This document shows, one piece after another, positions 1 through 7,956 of a stretch of DNA of 64,000 bases. The DNA lies in contig CP141893.1 of assembly GCA_036871055.1 (NCBI GenBank), forward strand, positions 434,001 to 498,000, written 5' to 3'. This DNA is from Bisbaumannia sp015645095. GTDB taxonomy: Bacteria > Pseudomonadota > Gammaproteobacteria > Pseudomonadales > Halomonadaceae. The notes under the pieces were generated by a model. That model was not told the origin of the DNA, ran no database searches, and was given only the letters and a program-made list of their open reading frames with translations. Numbering within the stretch: the first letter of the stretch is position 1; each line of letters opens with the position of its first letter. Position numbers and translations under genes: made by a program.

Positions 1-772
1 AGAAGGTGCGCCGGCCACGGATCAGGTTGAGGAACTTCTGCTGGGCGCTGGTGGCCAGGTAGTGGGCTAGGGCATCGCTCTCGGCGGCGATCACCGGCAG
101 CCCCACCAGGGCATAGGGCGCGGCCAGCTGCGGCGAGGGCCGGAAGGCCTCCCGGTAGCAGCGCAGGGCCTCGAACAGATAGCCCGGGGCGAACTGGGCG
201 GCGAAGGCGAAGGGCAGCCCCAGGCGTCCGGCCAGGCGGGCGCTGTAGTCGCTGGAGCCGAGCAACCAGAGGGGCACCCGGGTGCCCTGGCCGGGAATGG
301 CACGCACCCGCTGTCCCGGGGTGGCCTCGTCCAGGTAGCCGCGCAACTCCTCGAGACGCGCCGGGAAGTCGTCGACCCCGGCGCGGGGATCCCGGCCCAG
401 GGCCGCCACGGTGGCGCCATCCGTGCCCGGGGCGCGGCCCAGGCCCAGGTCGATGCGCCCGGGGTAGAGGGTCTCCAGGGTACCGAACTGCTCGGCGACC
501 ACCAGGGGCGCGTGGTTGGGCAGCATGATGCCGCCGCTGCCCACCCGCAGCGTCGAGGTGGCGCCGGCCACATGGCCGATCAGCACCGCCGTGGCGGCGC
601 TGGCGATGCCCTCCAGGTTGTGATGCTCCGCCAGCCAGTAGCGGGTGAAACCCAGCGCCTCCGCCTGGCGAGCCAGTTGCACCGTCTCACGGAAGCTGTC
701 GGCGATGCTGCCGCCTTGGCGCACCGGGGCCAGGTCGAGCACCGAGAGGGGAGTCGAGGCGAGTCGAGACAT
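1..772 (-). CDS. LLM-class flavin-dependent oxidoreductase (luciferase-like), C-terminus outside window
   Basis: Cytoplasmic flavin-dependent monooxygenase-like protein of the bacterial luciferase family; the substrate cannot be read from sequence. The visible 257 residues begin MSRLASTPLSVLDLAPVRQG, typical of the MsnO8-type subgroup. The family signatures WLAEHHN (about residue 47), GSGGIMLPNHAPLVVAEQF (about 78) and a YPGRIDLGLGRAPG stretch (about 103) follow. Family members are usually about 330 aa, so roughly 70 residues lie left of position 1. The ATG at 772 is chosen because the family homology starts right there; its ribosome site is weak. It diverges from the small membrane peptide at 961. 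Family is sure, substrate is not. Confidence 0.9.
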   Translation of the reverse strand, partial: MSRLASTPLSVLDLAPVRQGGSIADSFRETVQLARQAEALGFTRYWLAEHHNLEGIASAATAVLIGHVAGATSTLRVGSGGIMLPNHAPLVVAEQFGTLETLYPGRIDLGLGRAPGTDGATVAALGRDPRAGVDDFPARLEELRGYLDEATPGQRVRAIPGQGTRVPLWLLGSSDYSARLAGRLGLPFAFAAQFAPGYLFEALRCYREAFRPSPQLAAPYALVGLPVIAAESDALAHYLATSAQQKFLNLIRGRRTF

Positions 773-901
773 GGCATCCACCGCGGTAAATAGTTAGCTT
801 GCTCGCTATCATCCCGGGGCCTGAGGGGCTTTGCAATGACTGCGGGTTATCGATGCGATAGGGGCAGGGCATCATCGGGGAGAGGCATTGGCGCCTGGCC
901 G

Positions 902-930
902 TTGGTGGCCGGGCGAATTGCGCTTATGAT
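902..930 (+). promoter_or_regulatory. Putative sigma70-type promoter
   Basis: A TTGGTG hexamer (902-907) is followed after exactly 17 bases by TATGAT (925-930). The pair lies about 30 bases before the 51-aa reading frame at 961, so it would give a short leader. This is a match by eye only; in GC-rich DNA such a pair is suggestive rather than proven. Confidence 0.4.
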
Positions 931-960
931 AAAGAGCCGTTCACCCCCTGACAGGCTCCC

Positions 961-1116
961 ATGTCTTCACGCCGATCCAGTCGCGGCGCCACCCGCCGCC
1001 CCCGTCCCGGCCAGCGTGTCGCGTTCGAACGCTGGCTCGATCGCGCCGTGGATATCGCCGTGCTGACCGCCCTGGCGGTGGGCCTCGCTGCCCTGTTGTT
1101 GACCCTGCTGCGTTAA
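961..1116 (+). CDS. Small single-span membrane protein (51 aa), unknown function
   Basis: A 51-residue frame starting at ATG 961. The N-terminal third is very basic (many Arg, RRPRPGQR). It is followed by FERWLDRAVDIAV and one hydrophobic stretch, LTALAVGLAALLLTLL, that reaches the C-terminus. This predicts an N-in, single-span inner-membrane peptide. Support for a real gene: a promoter-like pair at 902-930, a shared strong terminator hairpin just after the stop, and no overlap with other genes. I do not recognise the family and the Shine-Dalgarno is poor, so it may be a lineage-specific small protein or chance. Confidence 0.55.
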   Translation: MSSRRSSRGATRRPRPGQRVAFERWLDRAVDIAVLTALAVGLAALLLTLLR

Positions 1117-1131
1117 CCACCATGCGCTTAT

Positions 1132-1169
1132 AAAAAAACGCCACACCCAGGAAGCTGGGCGTGGCGTTT
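1132..1169. terminator. Bidirectional rho-independent terminator
   Basis: A 13-bp stem (1138-1150 with 1155-1167, one wobble) closes a GAAG loop. It carries seven A on its left (T tract for the minus strand) and TTT on its right. It sits between the end of the 51-aa gene and the end of nspC, so it can stop transcription from both sides. Confidence 0.85.
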
Positions 1170-1188
1170 CGCTTGGCAGGCGGCTCGC

Positions 1189-2355
1189 TTAGCTGAGTCG
1201 CTGCATATAGTCCACGTAGCCGAAGGTCTTGACCGTGCGCACCTCGCGGCTCGCCTCGTCGATGCGGCAGATCGACGGCAGGCGGATGCCATTGAAGGTG
1301 GTGGTCTTGACCATGGTGTAGTGGGCCATGTCGGTGAACACCAGGCGGTCGCCGATCTGAAGCGGCGCGTCGAACGAGTAATCGCCGATCACGTCGCCGG
1401 CGAGGCAGGTCGTGCCCCCCAGGCGATAGGTATAAGCCTTCTCGCCCGGCTCGCCGCCGCCGATGATCTCGGGGCGGTAGGGCATCTCCAGCACATCGGG
1501 CATATGCGCGGTGGCGGAGGTGTCGAGGATGGCGATGGGGCCGTCATTCTCGACGATATCCAGTACCGAGCAGACCAGGTAGCCGGTGTTCAGGGCGATG
1601 GCTTCCCCCGGCTCCAGGTAGACCGTCAGGTGCGGATGACGCGCCTTGAAGTCGCGGACCACCCGTACCAGCCGCTCCACGTCGTAGTCGGGCCGGGTGA
1701 TATGGTGGCCGCCGCCCAGGTTCATCCACTTCATGCCGGCGAGGTAGTGGCCGAACTTTGCCTCGAAGGCCGCCAGGGTCTCTTCCAGGGCGTCGCTGTT
1801 CTGCTCGCACAGGGTATGGAAGTGCAGCCCCTCGAGGCCGTCCAGGTCCTCGGGGGTGAGATCCTGAGCCCGGGTACCGAGCCGCGAGCCCGGTGCGCAG
1901 GGATCATAGAGTGGCACCGCCCCAGTGGAGTGCTCCGGGTTGACCCTCAGCCCGCAGGAGACCCGGCGGGGCGCCGCCGCGATCGTCTCGCGGAAGCGCC
2001 GCCACTGGCCCGGCGAGTTGAAGCTGAGGTGGTCCGCGTAACGCAGCACCACGTCCATCTCCGCCGCGGTGAAGGCCGGCGAGTAGCAGTGCACCTCGCC
2101 GCCGAAGGTCTCCGCCCCCAGGCGCGCCTCGTCCTGGCCGCTGGAGGTGGTGCCCACCAGGTATTCGCGGATCATGGGGAAGCAGTCCCACATGGCGAAG
2201 CCCTTCAGCGCCAGCAGGATGCGCGCGCCGCTGCGCTCCTGGACCTCGGCGAGGCGCTCCAGGTTGCGGCGCAGCAGGGCGTCGTCCACCACATAGGCCG
2301 GGGAGGGGCAGGCCCGGACATTAAAGTCCAGGCCCTGCTCGCGTGCGTTCGCCAT
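1189..2355 (-). CDS. nspC: Carboxynorspermidine/carboxyspermidine decarboxylase
   Basis: PLP-dependent decarboxylase (alanine racemase-like fold III) that removes CO2 from carboxynorspermidine or carboxyspermidine to give norspermidine or spermidine, in the cytoplasm. It has 388 aa, the usual NspC length. Visible signatures are the PLP lysine K51 in LLALKGFAMWDCF, HFHTLCEQ (about 178), the phosphate-binding GGGHHITRPDYD (214-225), a conserved EPGEAI (248-253) and the catalytic-site cysteine in GGTTCLAGD (C317). It is the second gene of an operon, 3 bp after carboxynorspermidine synthase, which fixes its role. The terminator at 1132-1169 ends the unit. Confidence 0.96.
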   Translation of the reverse strand: MANAREQGLDFNVRACPSPAYVVDDALLRRNLERLAEVQERSGARILLALKGFAMWDCFPMIREYLVGTTSSGQDEARLGAETFGGEVHCYSPAFTAAEMDVVLRYADHLSFNSPGQWRRFRETIAAAPRRVSCGLRVNPEHSTGAVPLYDPCAPGSRLGTRAQDLTPEDLDGLEGLHFHTLCEQNSDALEETLAAFEAKFGHYLAGMKWMNLGGGHHITRPDYDVERLVRVVRDFKARHPHLTVYLEPGEAIALNTGYLVCSVLDIVENDGPIAILDTSATAHMPDVLEMPYRPEIIGGGEPGEKAYTYRLGGTTCLAGDVIGDYSFDAPLQIGDRLVFTDMAHYTMVKTTTFNGIRLPSICRIDEASREVRTVKTFGYVDYMQRLS

Positions 2356-2358
2356 GGC

Positions 2359-3558
2359 TCAGGCCAGGGGGTCGTGGTCGGGGTCGAGCTCGACCACCTG
2401 CCAGGGCAGGCCCATCTCGCCGATGCGCGCCATGAAGGGGTCGGGGTCGAGCTGCTCGACGTTGAACACGCCCGCGCCCTTCCAGATGCCTTCCAGCATC
2501 AGCATGGCACCGGTCACCGCCGGCACGCCGGTGGTGTAGGAGATGGCCTGGGACTGGACCTCGGCGTAGCACTGCTCGTGGTCGCAGATGTTGTAGATAT
2601 GCACCTTGCGACGCTTACCGTCCTTGATGCCGTCGGCGATGATGCCGATGTTGGTCTTGCCCTTGGTGCGCGGGCCCAGCGAGGCCGGGTCGGGCAGCAC
2701 CGCCTTGAGGAACTCCAGGGGGGCGATCTCGGCATCGCCGACCTTGATCGGCTCGATGCTGGTCATGCCGACGTTCTCGAGCACCTTGAGGTGGGTGATG
2801 TACTTGTCGGAGAAGGTCATCCAGAAGCGGATGCGCTCCAGGCCCTTGATGTTCTGGCACAGGGATTCCATCTCCTCGTGGTAGAGGAGGTAGATGTCCT
2901 TCTCGCCGATGCCGTCGAAGTCGAACTTGCGCTTCACCGCCAGCGGGTCGGTCTCCTTCCACTCGCCCTTCTCCCAGTAGCGACCCTTCGCGGTGATCTC
3001 GCGAATGTTGATCTCCGGGTTGAAGTTGGTGGCGAAGGGGTAGCCGTGATCGCCGCCGTTGGCATCCAGGATGTCGATGCGGTGGATCTCGTCGAAGAGG
3101 TTCTTCTGGGCGTAGGCACAGTAGATATTGGTCATGCCCGGGTCGAAACCGCAGCCCAGGGTGGCCATGTTGCCGGCGTCCTTGTAGCGGTCCTGGAAGG
3201 CCCACTGCTCCTTGTACTCGAACTTGGCCTCGTCCGGATGCTCGTAGTTGGCGGTGTCCAGGTAGGGCACGCCGGTACGCAGACAGGCCTCCATGATGGT
3301 CAGGTCCTGATAGGGCAGGGCCACGTGGATCAGCACGTCCGGTTGGAACGATTCGATCAGGGCGACCAGCGCCTCGACGTCATCGGCATCCACCTGGGCG
3401 GTCTGGATCGGGCGATCCAGTTGGTCGGCGATCGCCTTGCACTTCGCCTCGTTGCGGCTGGCCAGCAGGATCTCGCTGAAGACCTCGGGATGCTGGGCAC
3501 ACTTGTGGGTAACGACACCGCCGACGCCTCCGGCGCCGATAATCAAGACTTTGCTCAT
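2359..3558 (-). CDS. Carboxynorspermidine synthase (saccharopine dehydrogenase family)
   Basis: NADPH-dependent enzyme that condenses L-aspartate beta-semialdehyde with a diamine (diaminopropane or putrescine) to carboxynorspermidine or carboxyspermidine, the step before NspC. The 399-aa protein opens with a Rossmann dinucleotide motif, VLIIGAGGVGG (residues 4-14). It has the family core GCGFDPGMTNIYCAYA (about 144-159), and the whole length matches the LYS9/CANSDH type rather than fused saccharopine enzymes. First gene of the two-gene operon with nspC. Start at 3558 chosen because the Rossmann strand begins within three residues. Confidence 0.95.
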   Translation of the reverse strand: MSKVLIIGAGGVGGVVTHKCAQHPEVFSEILLASRNEAKCKAIADQLDRPIQTAQVDADDVEALVALIESFQPDVLIHVALPYQDLTIMEACLRTGVPYLDTANYEHPDEAKFEYKEQWAFQDRYKDAGNMATLGCGFDPGMTNIYCAYAQKNLFDEIHRIDILDANGGDHGYPFATNFNPEINIREITAKGRYWEKGEWKETDPLAVKRKFDFDGIGEKDIYLLYHEEMESLCQNIKGLERIRFWMTFSDKYITHLKVLENVGMTSIEPIKVGDAEIAPLEFLKAVLPDPASLGPRTKGKTNIGIIADGIKDGKRRKVHIYNICDHEQCYAEVQSQAISYTTGVPAVTGAMLMLEGIWKGAGVFNVEQLDPDPFMARIGEMGLPWQVVELDPDHDPLA

Positions 3559-3785
3559 GGGTTCGAATCCAGATCGGGAAATGTCAACAGTGGTAGGGTC
3601 TTATCGGTAGTGGGCCGCCACAGCGCACCCCGACCCGATGCCACCCCGGTCATGGCCTCGCCCGGCTCCGTCGTCATGCTGGGCCGGCGAGAGGGCGCAG
3701 ATAATGGCCCCCCATGAGGCTGGTCGCAAGTAGTTTTCGCGTCAAGGGGCAACAAAACGCTTGCGCGGCGTCACCAAGCCGTATA

Positions 3786-3828
3786 ACGCCGCCGCCGAGG
3801 CCTCATATCAGGGCCTCGGCGGCGGCGT
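3786..3828 (-). terminator. Long GC hairpin ending the agmatine deiminase unit
   Basis: A perfect 17-bp inverted repeat (3786-3802 with 3812-3828) has a 9-nt loop. It lies about 30 bp after the stop of the minus-strand aguA, in the 301-bp gap before the carboxynorspermidine operon. No strong T tract follows on the minus strand (GTTATACGG), so termination may be weak or assisted. The rest of the gap (3559-3785) holds nothing I can recognise beyond the upstream region of the synthase gene. Confidence 0.65.
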
Positions 3829-3859
3829 GGATGGCGCCTCTCACAGCGGTGGTAGCCGA

Positions 3860-4972
3860 TCAGGGCTTGGGCTGCTGCTGGGTAATGCAGTGGATATTGC
3901 CGCCGCCGAGCAGGATCTCCCGGGCCGGCACCCCGACCACTCGCTTGTCGGGGAAGAGCCCCTGGAGGATCGCCCGGGCCGCCTCGTCGTGGGTGGGGTC
4001 GAGGAAGGGCATCACCACCACCGAGTTGCCGATATAGAAGTTGACGTAGGAGCCGGCCATGCGGTCGCCGGGCTGGCGCGGGTGGGAGCTGTTGAGGCGA
4101 TCCAGGCCGCTGGCCTCGTCCTCGGCGATATGCAGCGGGCCGGGCTGGGGCAGCTTGTGCACGGTCAGCGGGCGCCCCTTGGCGTCGGTGGCGGCCTCCA
4201 GCACCGCCAGGGCCTCCCGGGAGATGGCGGCCTGGGGATCCGCCTCGTCGTCGCACCAGGTCAGGGCCACCTGGCCCGGGGCGACGAAGCAGCAGAGGTT
4301 GTCCACGTGGCCGTCGGTTTCGTCCAGGTGGCAGCCCCGGGGTAGCCAGATCACCTTGTCGATGCCCAGGTACTCCCGGAGCACCGCTTCCATCCCCTCG
4401 CGGCTCATCTCCGGGTTGCGGTTGGCGTTGAGCAGGCACTCCTCGGTGGTGATCAGGGTGCCCTCGCCGTCCACATGGATGGCGCCGCCCTCCAGCACCA
4501 CCGGCGCCTCGAAGCGCGGGATGCCGAGCATCTCGGCGATCTTGGTGCGGATGCGCTTGTCCTTGTCCCAGGGGAAGTAGAGGCCCCCCTTGAGGCCGCC
4601 CCAGGCGTTGAATACCCAGTCCACCATGGCCAGGCGGCCGTCCGGGTGGGTCAGGAAGGTGGGGCCCATGTCGCGCATCCAGGCGTCGTTGCTGGAGAGT
4701 TCCACCACGCGGATATGAGCGGGCAGCTGGTTGCGGGCGTTCTCGTACTGCTCGTCGTTGACGCCGACGAACACCGTCTCGCTCTCGGCGATGGCGCAGG
4801 CCACCTCGGCGAAGGCCTGCTGGGCCGGCTTGGCGCCATAGCGCCAGGTGTCGGGGCGCTGGGGCCAGAGCATCCAGCAGGCGTCGTGGGGGGCGAACTC
4901 GGCGGGCATGGCGAAGCCCAGGGCCCGGGGCGTGGCCTCGGTGGTGGCTTGATCGATCATTGGCTGGTTCAT
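3860..4972 (-). CDS. aguA: Agmatine deiminase (copy 1)
   Basis: Hydrolyses agmatine to N-carbamoylputrescine and ammonia (peptidylarginine-deiminase-like fold, cytoplasm). It has 370 aa, the family's normal length. The markers are WPQRPDTWR (36-44), NDAWMRDMGPTF (95-106), EGGAIHVDG (161-169), the catalytic ETDGHVDN box (218-225) and the C-terminal GGGNIHCIT with nucleophile Cys362. Third gene of a minus-strand unit after the aminotransferase and the NhaC-type carrier. ATG 4972 is preferred, but a GTG at 4984 overlaps the carrier's stop codon (GTGA) and could be used by coupling. A paralogue lies at 12149. Confidence 0.95.
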   Translation of the reverse strand: MNQPMIDQATTEATPRALGFAMPAEFAPHDACWMLWPQRPDTWRYGAKPAQQAFAEVACAIAESETVFVGVNDEQYENARNQLPAHIRVVELSSNDAWMRDMGPTFLTHPDGRLAMVDWVFNAWGGLKGGLYFPWDKDKRIRTKIAEMLGIPRFEAPVVLEGGAIHVDGEGTLITTEECLLNANRNPEMSREGMEAVLREYLGIDKVIWLPRGCHLDETDGHVDNLCCFVAPGQVALTWCDDEADPQAAISREALAVLEAATDAKGRPLTVHKLPQPGPLHIAEDEASGLDRLNSSHPRQPGDRMAGSYVNFYIGNSVVVMPFLDPTHDEAARAILQGLFPDKRVVGVPAREILLGGGNIHCITQQQPKP

Positions 4973-4980
4973 GGCGAGTC

Positions 4981-6327
4981 TCACAGGTGGCCGACCATCA
5001 GGAAGATAGCGGCGGCGATGGCGGCGGCGATCAACACATAGGGCAACTGGGTCAGGGCATGGGCCATGGGGGTGCAGCCGCTGCCCTGTGCGGAGAGCAC
5101 CGTGGAGTCGCCGTAGAAGCAGGCGTGGCTGCCGAAGGCGCTGGCGGAGATCAGGGCGCCGATCACCAGCGGCATATGGCTGTCCATGCTCGCCGCCAGG
5201 GGCAGCACGATGGGCATGGCCACGGCGAAGATGCCCCAGAAGGAGCCGGTGGCGAAGGCCAGGAAGGCCATGGTGACGAAGACCACCGCCGGCAACATCC
5301 CCGGGCTCATCAGCGGCTGGACGGTGGCGATCACATAGTCGGTGAGGCCCAGGACATCGTTGACCTCCTTGAGGGTGAAGCCGGCCACCAGGGTGCCCAG
5401 CGGCATGATCATCGCCTTGAAGCCGTCCAGTGCGGTGTCGAAGGTGTCGTGGAAGCTCAGCAGCTTCTGGGTGGCGATCAGCACCAGGGTCACGGCCAGG
5501 GCCACGATGACGCCGCGCAGGATGTCGATCTCGAAGTACCAGGTGAAGAAGATCAGGGTGGCGATGGGTAACAGGAAGTTAAGCAGGTGCGGGCGCTTCT
5601 TGCCGGTGTCCCCCATCTCCAGGGCGTTGTCGTCGACGCCGTCCGGCATCAGCTGGCCGGCGGCGGCGCGGGCCTCGGCGGCCTTCATGGGGCCGAGGTT
5701 GGGAATCCAGCCCAGGGCCACCAGGGGCACCACGGCGGCGGCCACCCAGGCATAGAACATATAGGGAATGGCCTCGATATAGAGGCCCATGCCGTTGCCG
5801 GCCACGTTGTTCTCCTCCAGCAGGCCGGCGAAGAACACCGCCCAGGTGGAGAAGGGCACCAGGATGCAGATCGGCGCCGCGGTGGAATCGACGATATAGG
5901 CGAGCTTCTCCCGGGAGACCTTGAAGCGGTCGGTGATCTTCTTCATGGAGGCGCTGATGGTCAGCGCATTGAGGTAGTCGTCGACGAAGATCACCAGCCC
6001 CAGCACCCAGGTGGCCAGCAGGCTCTGGCGACGGCTATGGATGCGCTTGGTGACGGCGTCGCCGAAGCTGAGCACGCCGCCGGTCTTGACCAGCAGGGCG
6101 ATCAGGCTGCCGAACAGGCCGCAGACCAGGATGATCCAGGTGACGGTGTCGTTGCCCAGCACGGTGAGCAGGATATCCGAGCCCTGAGTGACCACGCTGG
6201 TGGGGTCGATCATCAGCAGCCCCACCAGGGCCCCGGCCATCAGCGACTCGATGGTGCGGCGGGTGATAATGGCCATGCCCAGCACCACCAGGGTGGGGAG
6301 CAGGCTCCAGGCGCCAAAACTTTCCAT
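4981..6327 (-). CDS. NhaC-family antiporter / organic-cation carrier
   Basis: Inner-membrane protein of 448 aa with about ten to eleven hydrophobic segments, of the Na+/H+ antiporter NhaC family. Typical stretches are LLATWVLGLVIFVDDYLNAL and the charged DSTAAPICILVPFSTWA (about 148), plus ATGSFWGIFAVAMPI and FGSHACFYGDSTVLSA towards the C-terminus. Family members exchange Na+/H+ or an organic substrate. Its place between a putrescine-type aminotransferase and agmatine deiminase suggests uptake of agmatine, putrescine or a related amine; this is inference from context only. A GC hairpin lies just upstream between it and the aminotransferase gene. Confidence 0.88.
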   Translation of the reverse strand: MESFGAWSLLPTLVVLGMAIITRRTIESLMAGALVGLLMIDPTSVVTQGSDILLTVLGNDTVTWIILVCGLFGSLIALLVKTGGVLSFGDAVTKRIHSRRQSLLATWVLGLVIFVDDYLNALTISASMKKITDRFKVSREKLAYIVDSTAAPICILVPFSTWAVFFAGLLEENNVAGNGMGLYIEAIPYMFYAWVAAAVVPLVALGWIPNLGPMKAAEARAAAGQLMPDGVDDNALEMGDTGKKRPHLLNFLLPIATLIFFTWYFEIDILRGVIVALAVTLVLIATQKLLSFHDTFDTALDGFKAMIMPLGTLVAGFTLKEVNDVLGLTDYVIATVQPLMSPGMLPAVVFVTMAFLAFATGSFWGIFAVAMPIVLPLAASMDSHMPLVIGALISASAFGSHACFYGDSTVLSAQGSGCTPMAHALTQLPYVLIAAAIAAAIFLMVGHL

Positions 6328-6365
6328 ACAACACTCTCTATTTATCGTTGTGGTCTTGTGAGGGT

Positions 6366-6387
6366 GGGGGCCGGTCGCCCGGCCCCC
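6366..6387 (-). promoter_or_regulatory. Intercistronic mRNA hairpin
   Basis: Nine perfect GC pairs (6366-6374 with 6379-6387) close a TCGC tetraloop directly after the aminotransferase stop codon and before the carrier gene. No T run follows on the minus strand. It therefore reads as a 3'-protecting or partially attenuating hairpin that would set more aminotransferase than carrier message, not as a full terminator. Confidence 0.6.
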
Positions 6388-6396
6388 AAGGGTGGT

Positions 6397-7794
6397 TTAC
6401 AGGAAGCCGTCCGCGCGAAGGGACGCGGTGGTGGCGGCGAAGGCCTCGTCGAGGATGGCCACCACCCGATCCACGGTGTCACGGTCCCAGATCAGGGGCG
6501 GCGAGATGATATTGAGGTGACCCACCGGGCGGATGATCAGGCCGCGCTTCTGGGCCTCGGCGGCGACCCGGTCGCCGACCCGCGCCTCCACCGGCAGCAG
6601 CTCCTTGGTGGCTTTGTCGGCGACGTTCTCGATGGCCAGCATAAAGTGGCTTCCCCTGACGTCTCCGACGGTTTCATGGTCCGCCAGGGTCTTGAGCTTC
6701 TGCTCCAGGTAGGGGCCCACCTCACGGACGTTCTCACAGATCGCCTCGCGCTCCAGGATCTCGATGTTCTTCAGCGCCGCCGCGCAGCTCACCGGATGGC
6801 CGGAGTAGGTGAAGCCGGTGCTCAGCACGCCGCCCTTGCCCTGGGGGGTGCCCAGCACCTCGAAGAGGGCGTCGGAGATCAGGGTGGCGCCCAGGGGCGC
6901 ATAGCCCGAGGAGAGGCCCTTGGCGCAGTTGATGATATCCGGCTGGGTGTCGAAGACCGCCTCGGAGGCGAAGAAGTGACCCAGGCGACCGAAGCCGGTA
7001 ACCACCTCGTCGGCGATAAACAGGATCTCGTTGGCGCGGCACACCGCCTGGATGCGGGTGTGGTAGCCCTGGGGGGCCATCAGCACGCCGCCGGCGCCCA
7101 TGATCGGCTCGGCGATAAAGGCGGCGATATTCTCGGCGCCGATCTCGGCGATGGTCTCTTCCAGTTCGGCCACCAGGTGATCGCAGTAGTCCGCCTCGCT
7201 CATCCCCGCCGGGCGGCGGTAGCAGTTGGCCTCGCTGAGGTGGGTCACCAGGTGGTCGAGGGTATCGAAGTCCCAGTTGTTGCTGGCGATACCGGTCAGG
7301 CTGGCGGCCAGGTAAGTGGTGCCGTGGTAGGCGTTGTTGCGCGACAGGATGCGCTTCTTGTTGGGCTTGCCCAGGCGGTTGAAGTAGTAGTGCACCAGGC
7401 GGATGGTGGCGTCGTTGGCCGCCGAGCCGCCGCAGCTGTAGAACACATGGTTGAGGTGGGCCGGGGCCAGCTCGGCGAGCTTGGCGGCCAGCTCCGTCGC
7501 CGGGGCGTTGGAGAGGTTGTTGAAGGTGGAGAAGTAGGCCATGCGGGTGGCCTGGTCGGCCATGGCCTGGCCGATCTCGGCGCGGCCGTGGCCCACGTTG
7601 ACGCACCACAGGCCGGCGATGCCGTCGATGAAACGGTTTCCGTGGACGTCTTCCACGTAGATGCCGTCGCTCTCGGTGATCAGGTCGCAGCCCTTCTCAT
7701 GGAAGAGGCTGTAGTCGGTGAAGGGGTGGATGAAATGATCCTTGTCCTTCTGCCACAGCGCCTGGGCATCGTAGGTCCGGGGTTCGGTGCTCAT
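6397..7794 (-). CDS. Class III aminotransferase, putrescine/polyamine type (SpuC-like)
   Basis: PLP-dependent omega-aminotransferase of 465 aa, fold type I. Seen are GIAGLWCVNVGHGR (about 58-71), YSCGGSAANDATIRL (substrate/PLP phosphate region), NAYHGTTYLAASLTG, FIADEVVTGFGR (PLP aspartate), the lysine in INCAKGLSSGYAPLGA, and FTYSGHPVSCAAALKNI. This pattern is that of putrescine-pyruvate aminotransferases such as SpuC, which make 4-aminobutyraldehyde. The divergent carbamoylase/aldehyde dehydrogenase genes and the agmatine deiminase downstream fit that job. Other omega-amines (diaminobutyrate, beta-alanine) cannot be excluded from sequence. Confidence 0.88.
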   Translation of the reverse strand: MSTEPRTYDAQALWQKDKDHFIHPFTDYSLFHEKGCDLITESDGIYVEDVHGNRFIDGIAGLWCVNVGHGRAEIGQAMADQATRMAYFSTFNNLSNAPATELAAKLAELAPAHLNHVFYSCGGSAANDATIRLVHYYFNRLGKPNKKRILSRNNAYHGTTYLAASLTGIASNNWDFDTLDHLVTHLSEANCYRRPAGMSEADYCDHLVAELEETIAEIGAENIAAFIAEPIMGAGGVLMAPQGYHTRIQAVCRANEILFIADEVVTGFGRLGHFFASEAVFDTQPDIINCAKGLSSGYAPLGATLISDALFEVLGTPQGKGGVLSTGFTYSGHPVSCAAALKNIEILEREAICENVREVGPYLEQKLKTLADHETVGDVRGSHFMLAIENVADKATKELLPVEARVGDRVAAEAQKRGLIIRPVGHLNIISPPLIWDRDTVDRVVAILDEAFAATTASLRADGFL

Positions 7795-7863
7795 GGTCTC
7801 GCCCTCGCAGGTGATGTCGTTGTTGCGGTCAGGAGCAGACTAGCGAGGGGCGGGGCGCCGGGA

Positions 7864-7885
7864 ATATATCCCGATTGGGGTATAT
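7864..7885. promoter_or_regulatory. Dyad in the divergent promoter region (putative operator)
   Basis: A 22-bp imperfect dyad (9 of 11 positions symmetric, arms ATATATCCC and GGGGTATAT) is the only AT-rich block in the 162-bp gap between the divergently transcribed aminotransferase and carbamoylase genes. A site here could control both directions. The cognate regulator is unknown; the LysR gene at 11126 is the nearest candidate. Confidence 0.35.
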
Positions 7886-7956
7886 CGGCGTGGCCCAGGG
7901 GCCGCCTAAGGTGGTGATCATTCCGCAGCGAGCAACAAGCACAAGGGAGACACTCC

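Noticed and set aside
1321..3717. A 798-codon plus-strand open frame opposite nspC and carboxynorspermidine synthase
   Set aside because: It is antisense to two clearly recognisable enzymes, its product is low-complexity (repeated His/Gly/Val/Ala/Asp), and long open frames opposite real genes are expected at this GC content.
5587..7917. A 776-codon plus-strand frame opposite the carrier and aminotransferase
   Set aside because: Shadow of two well-supported genes; no motif in its product.
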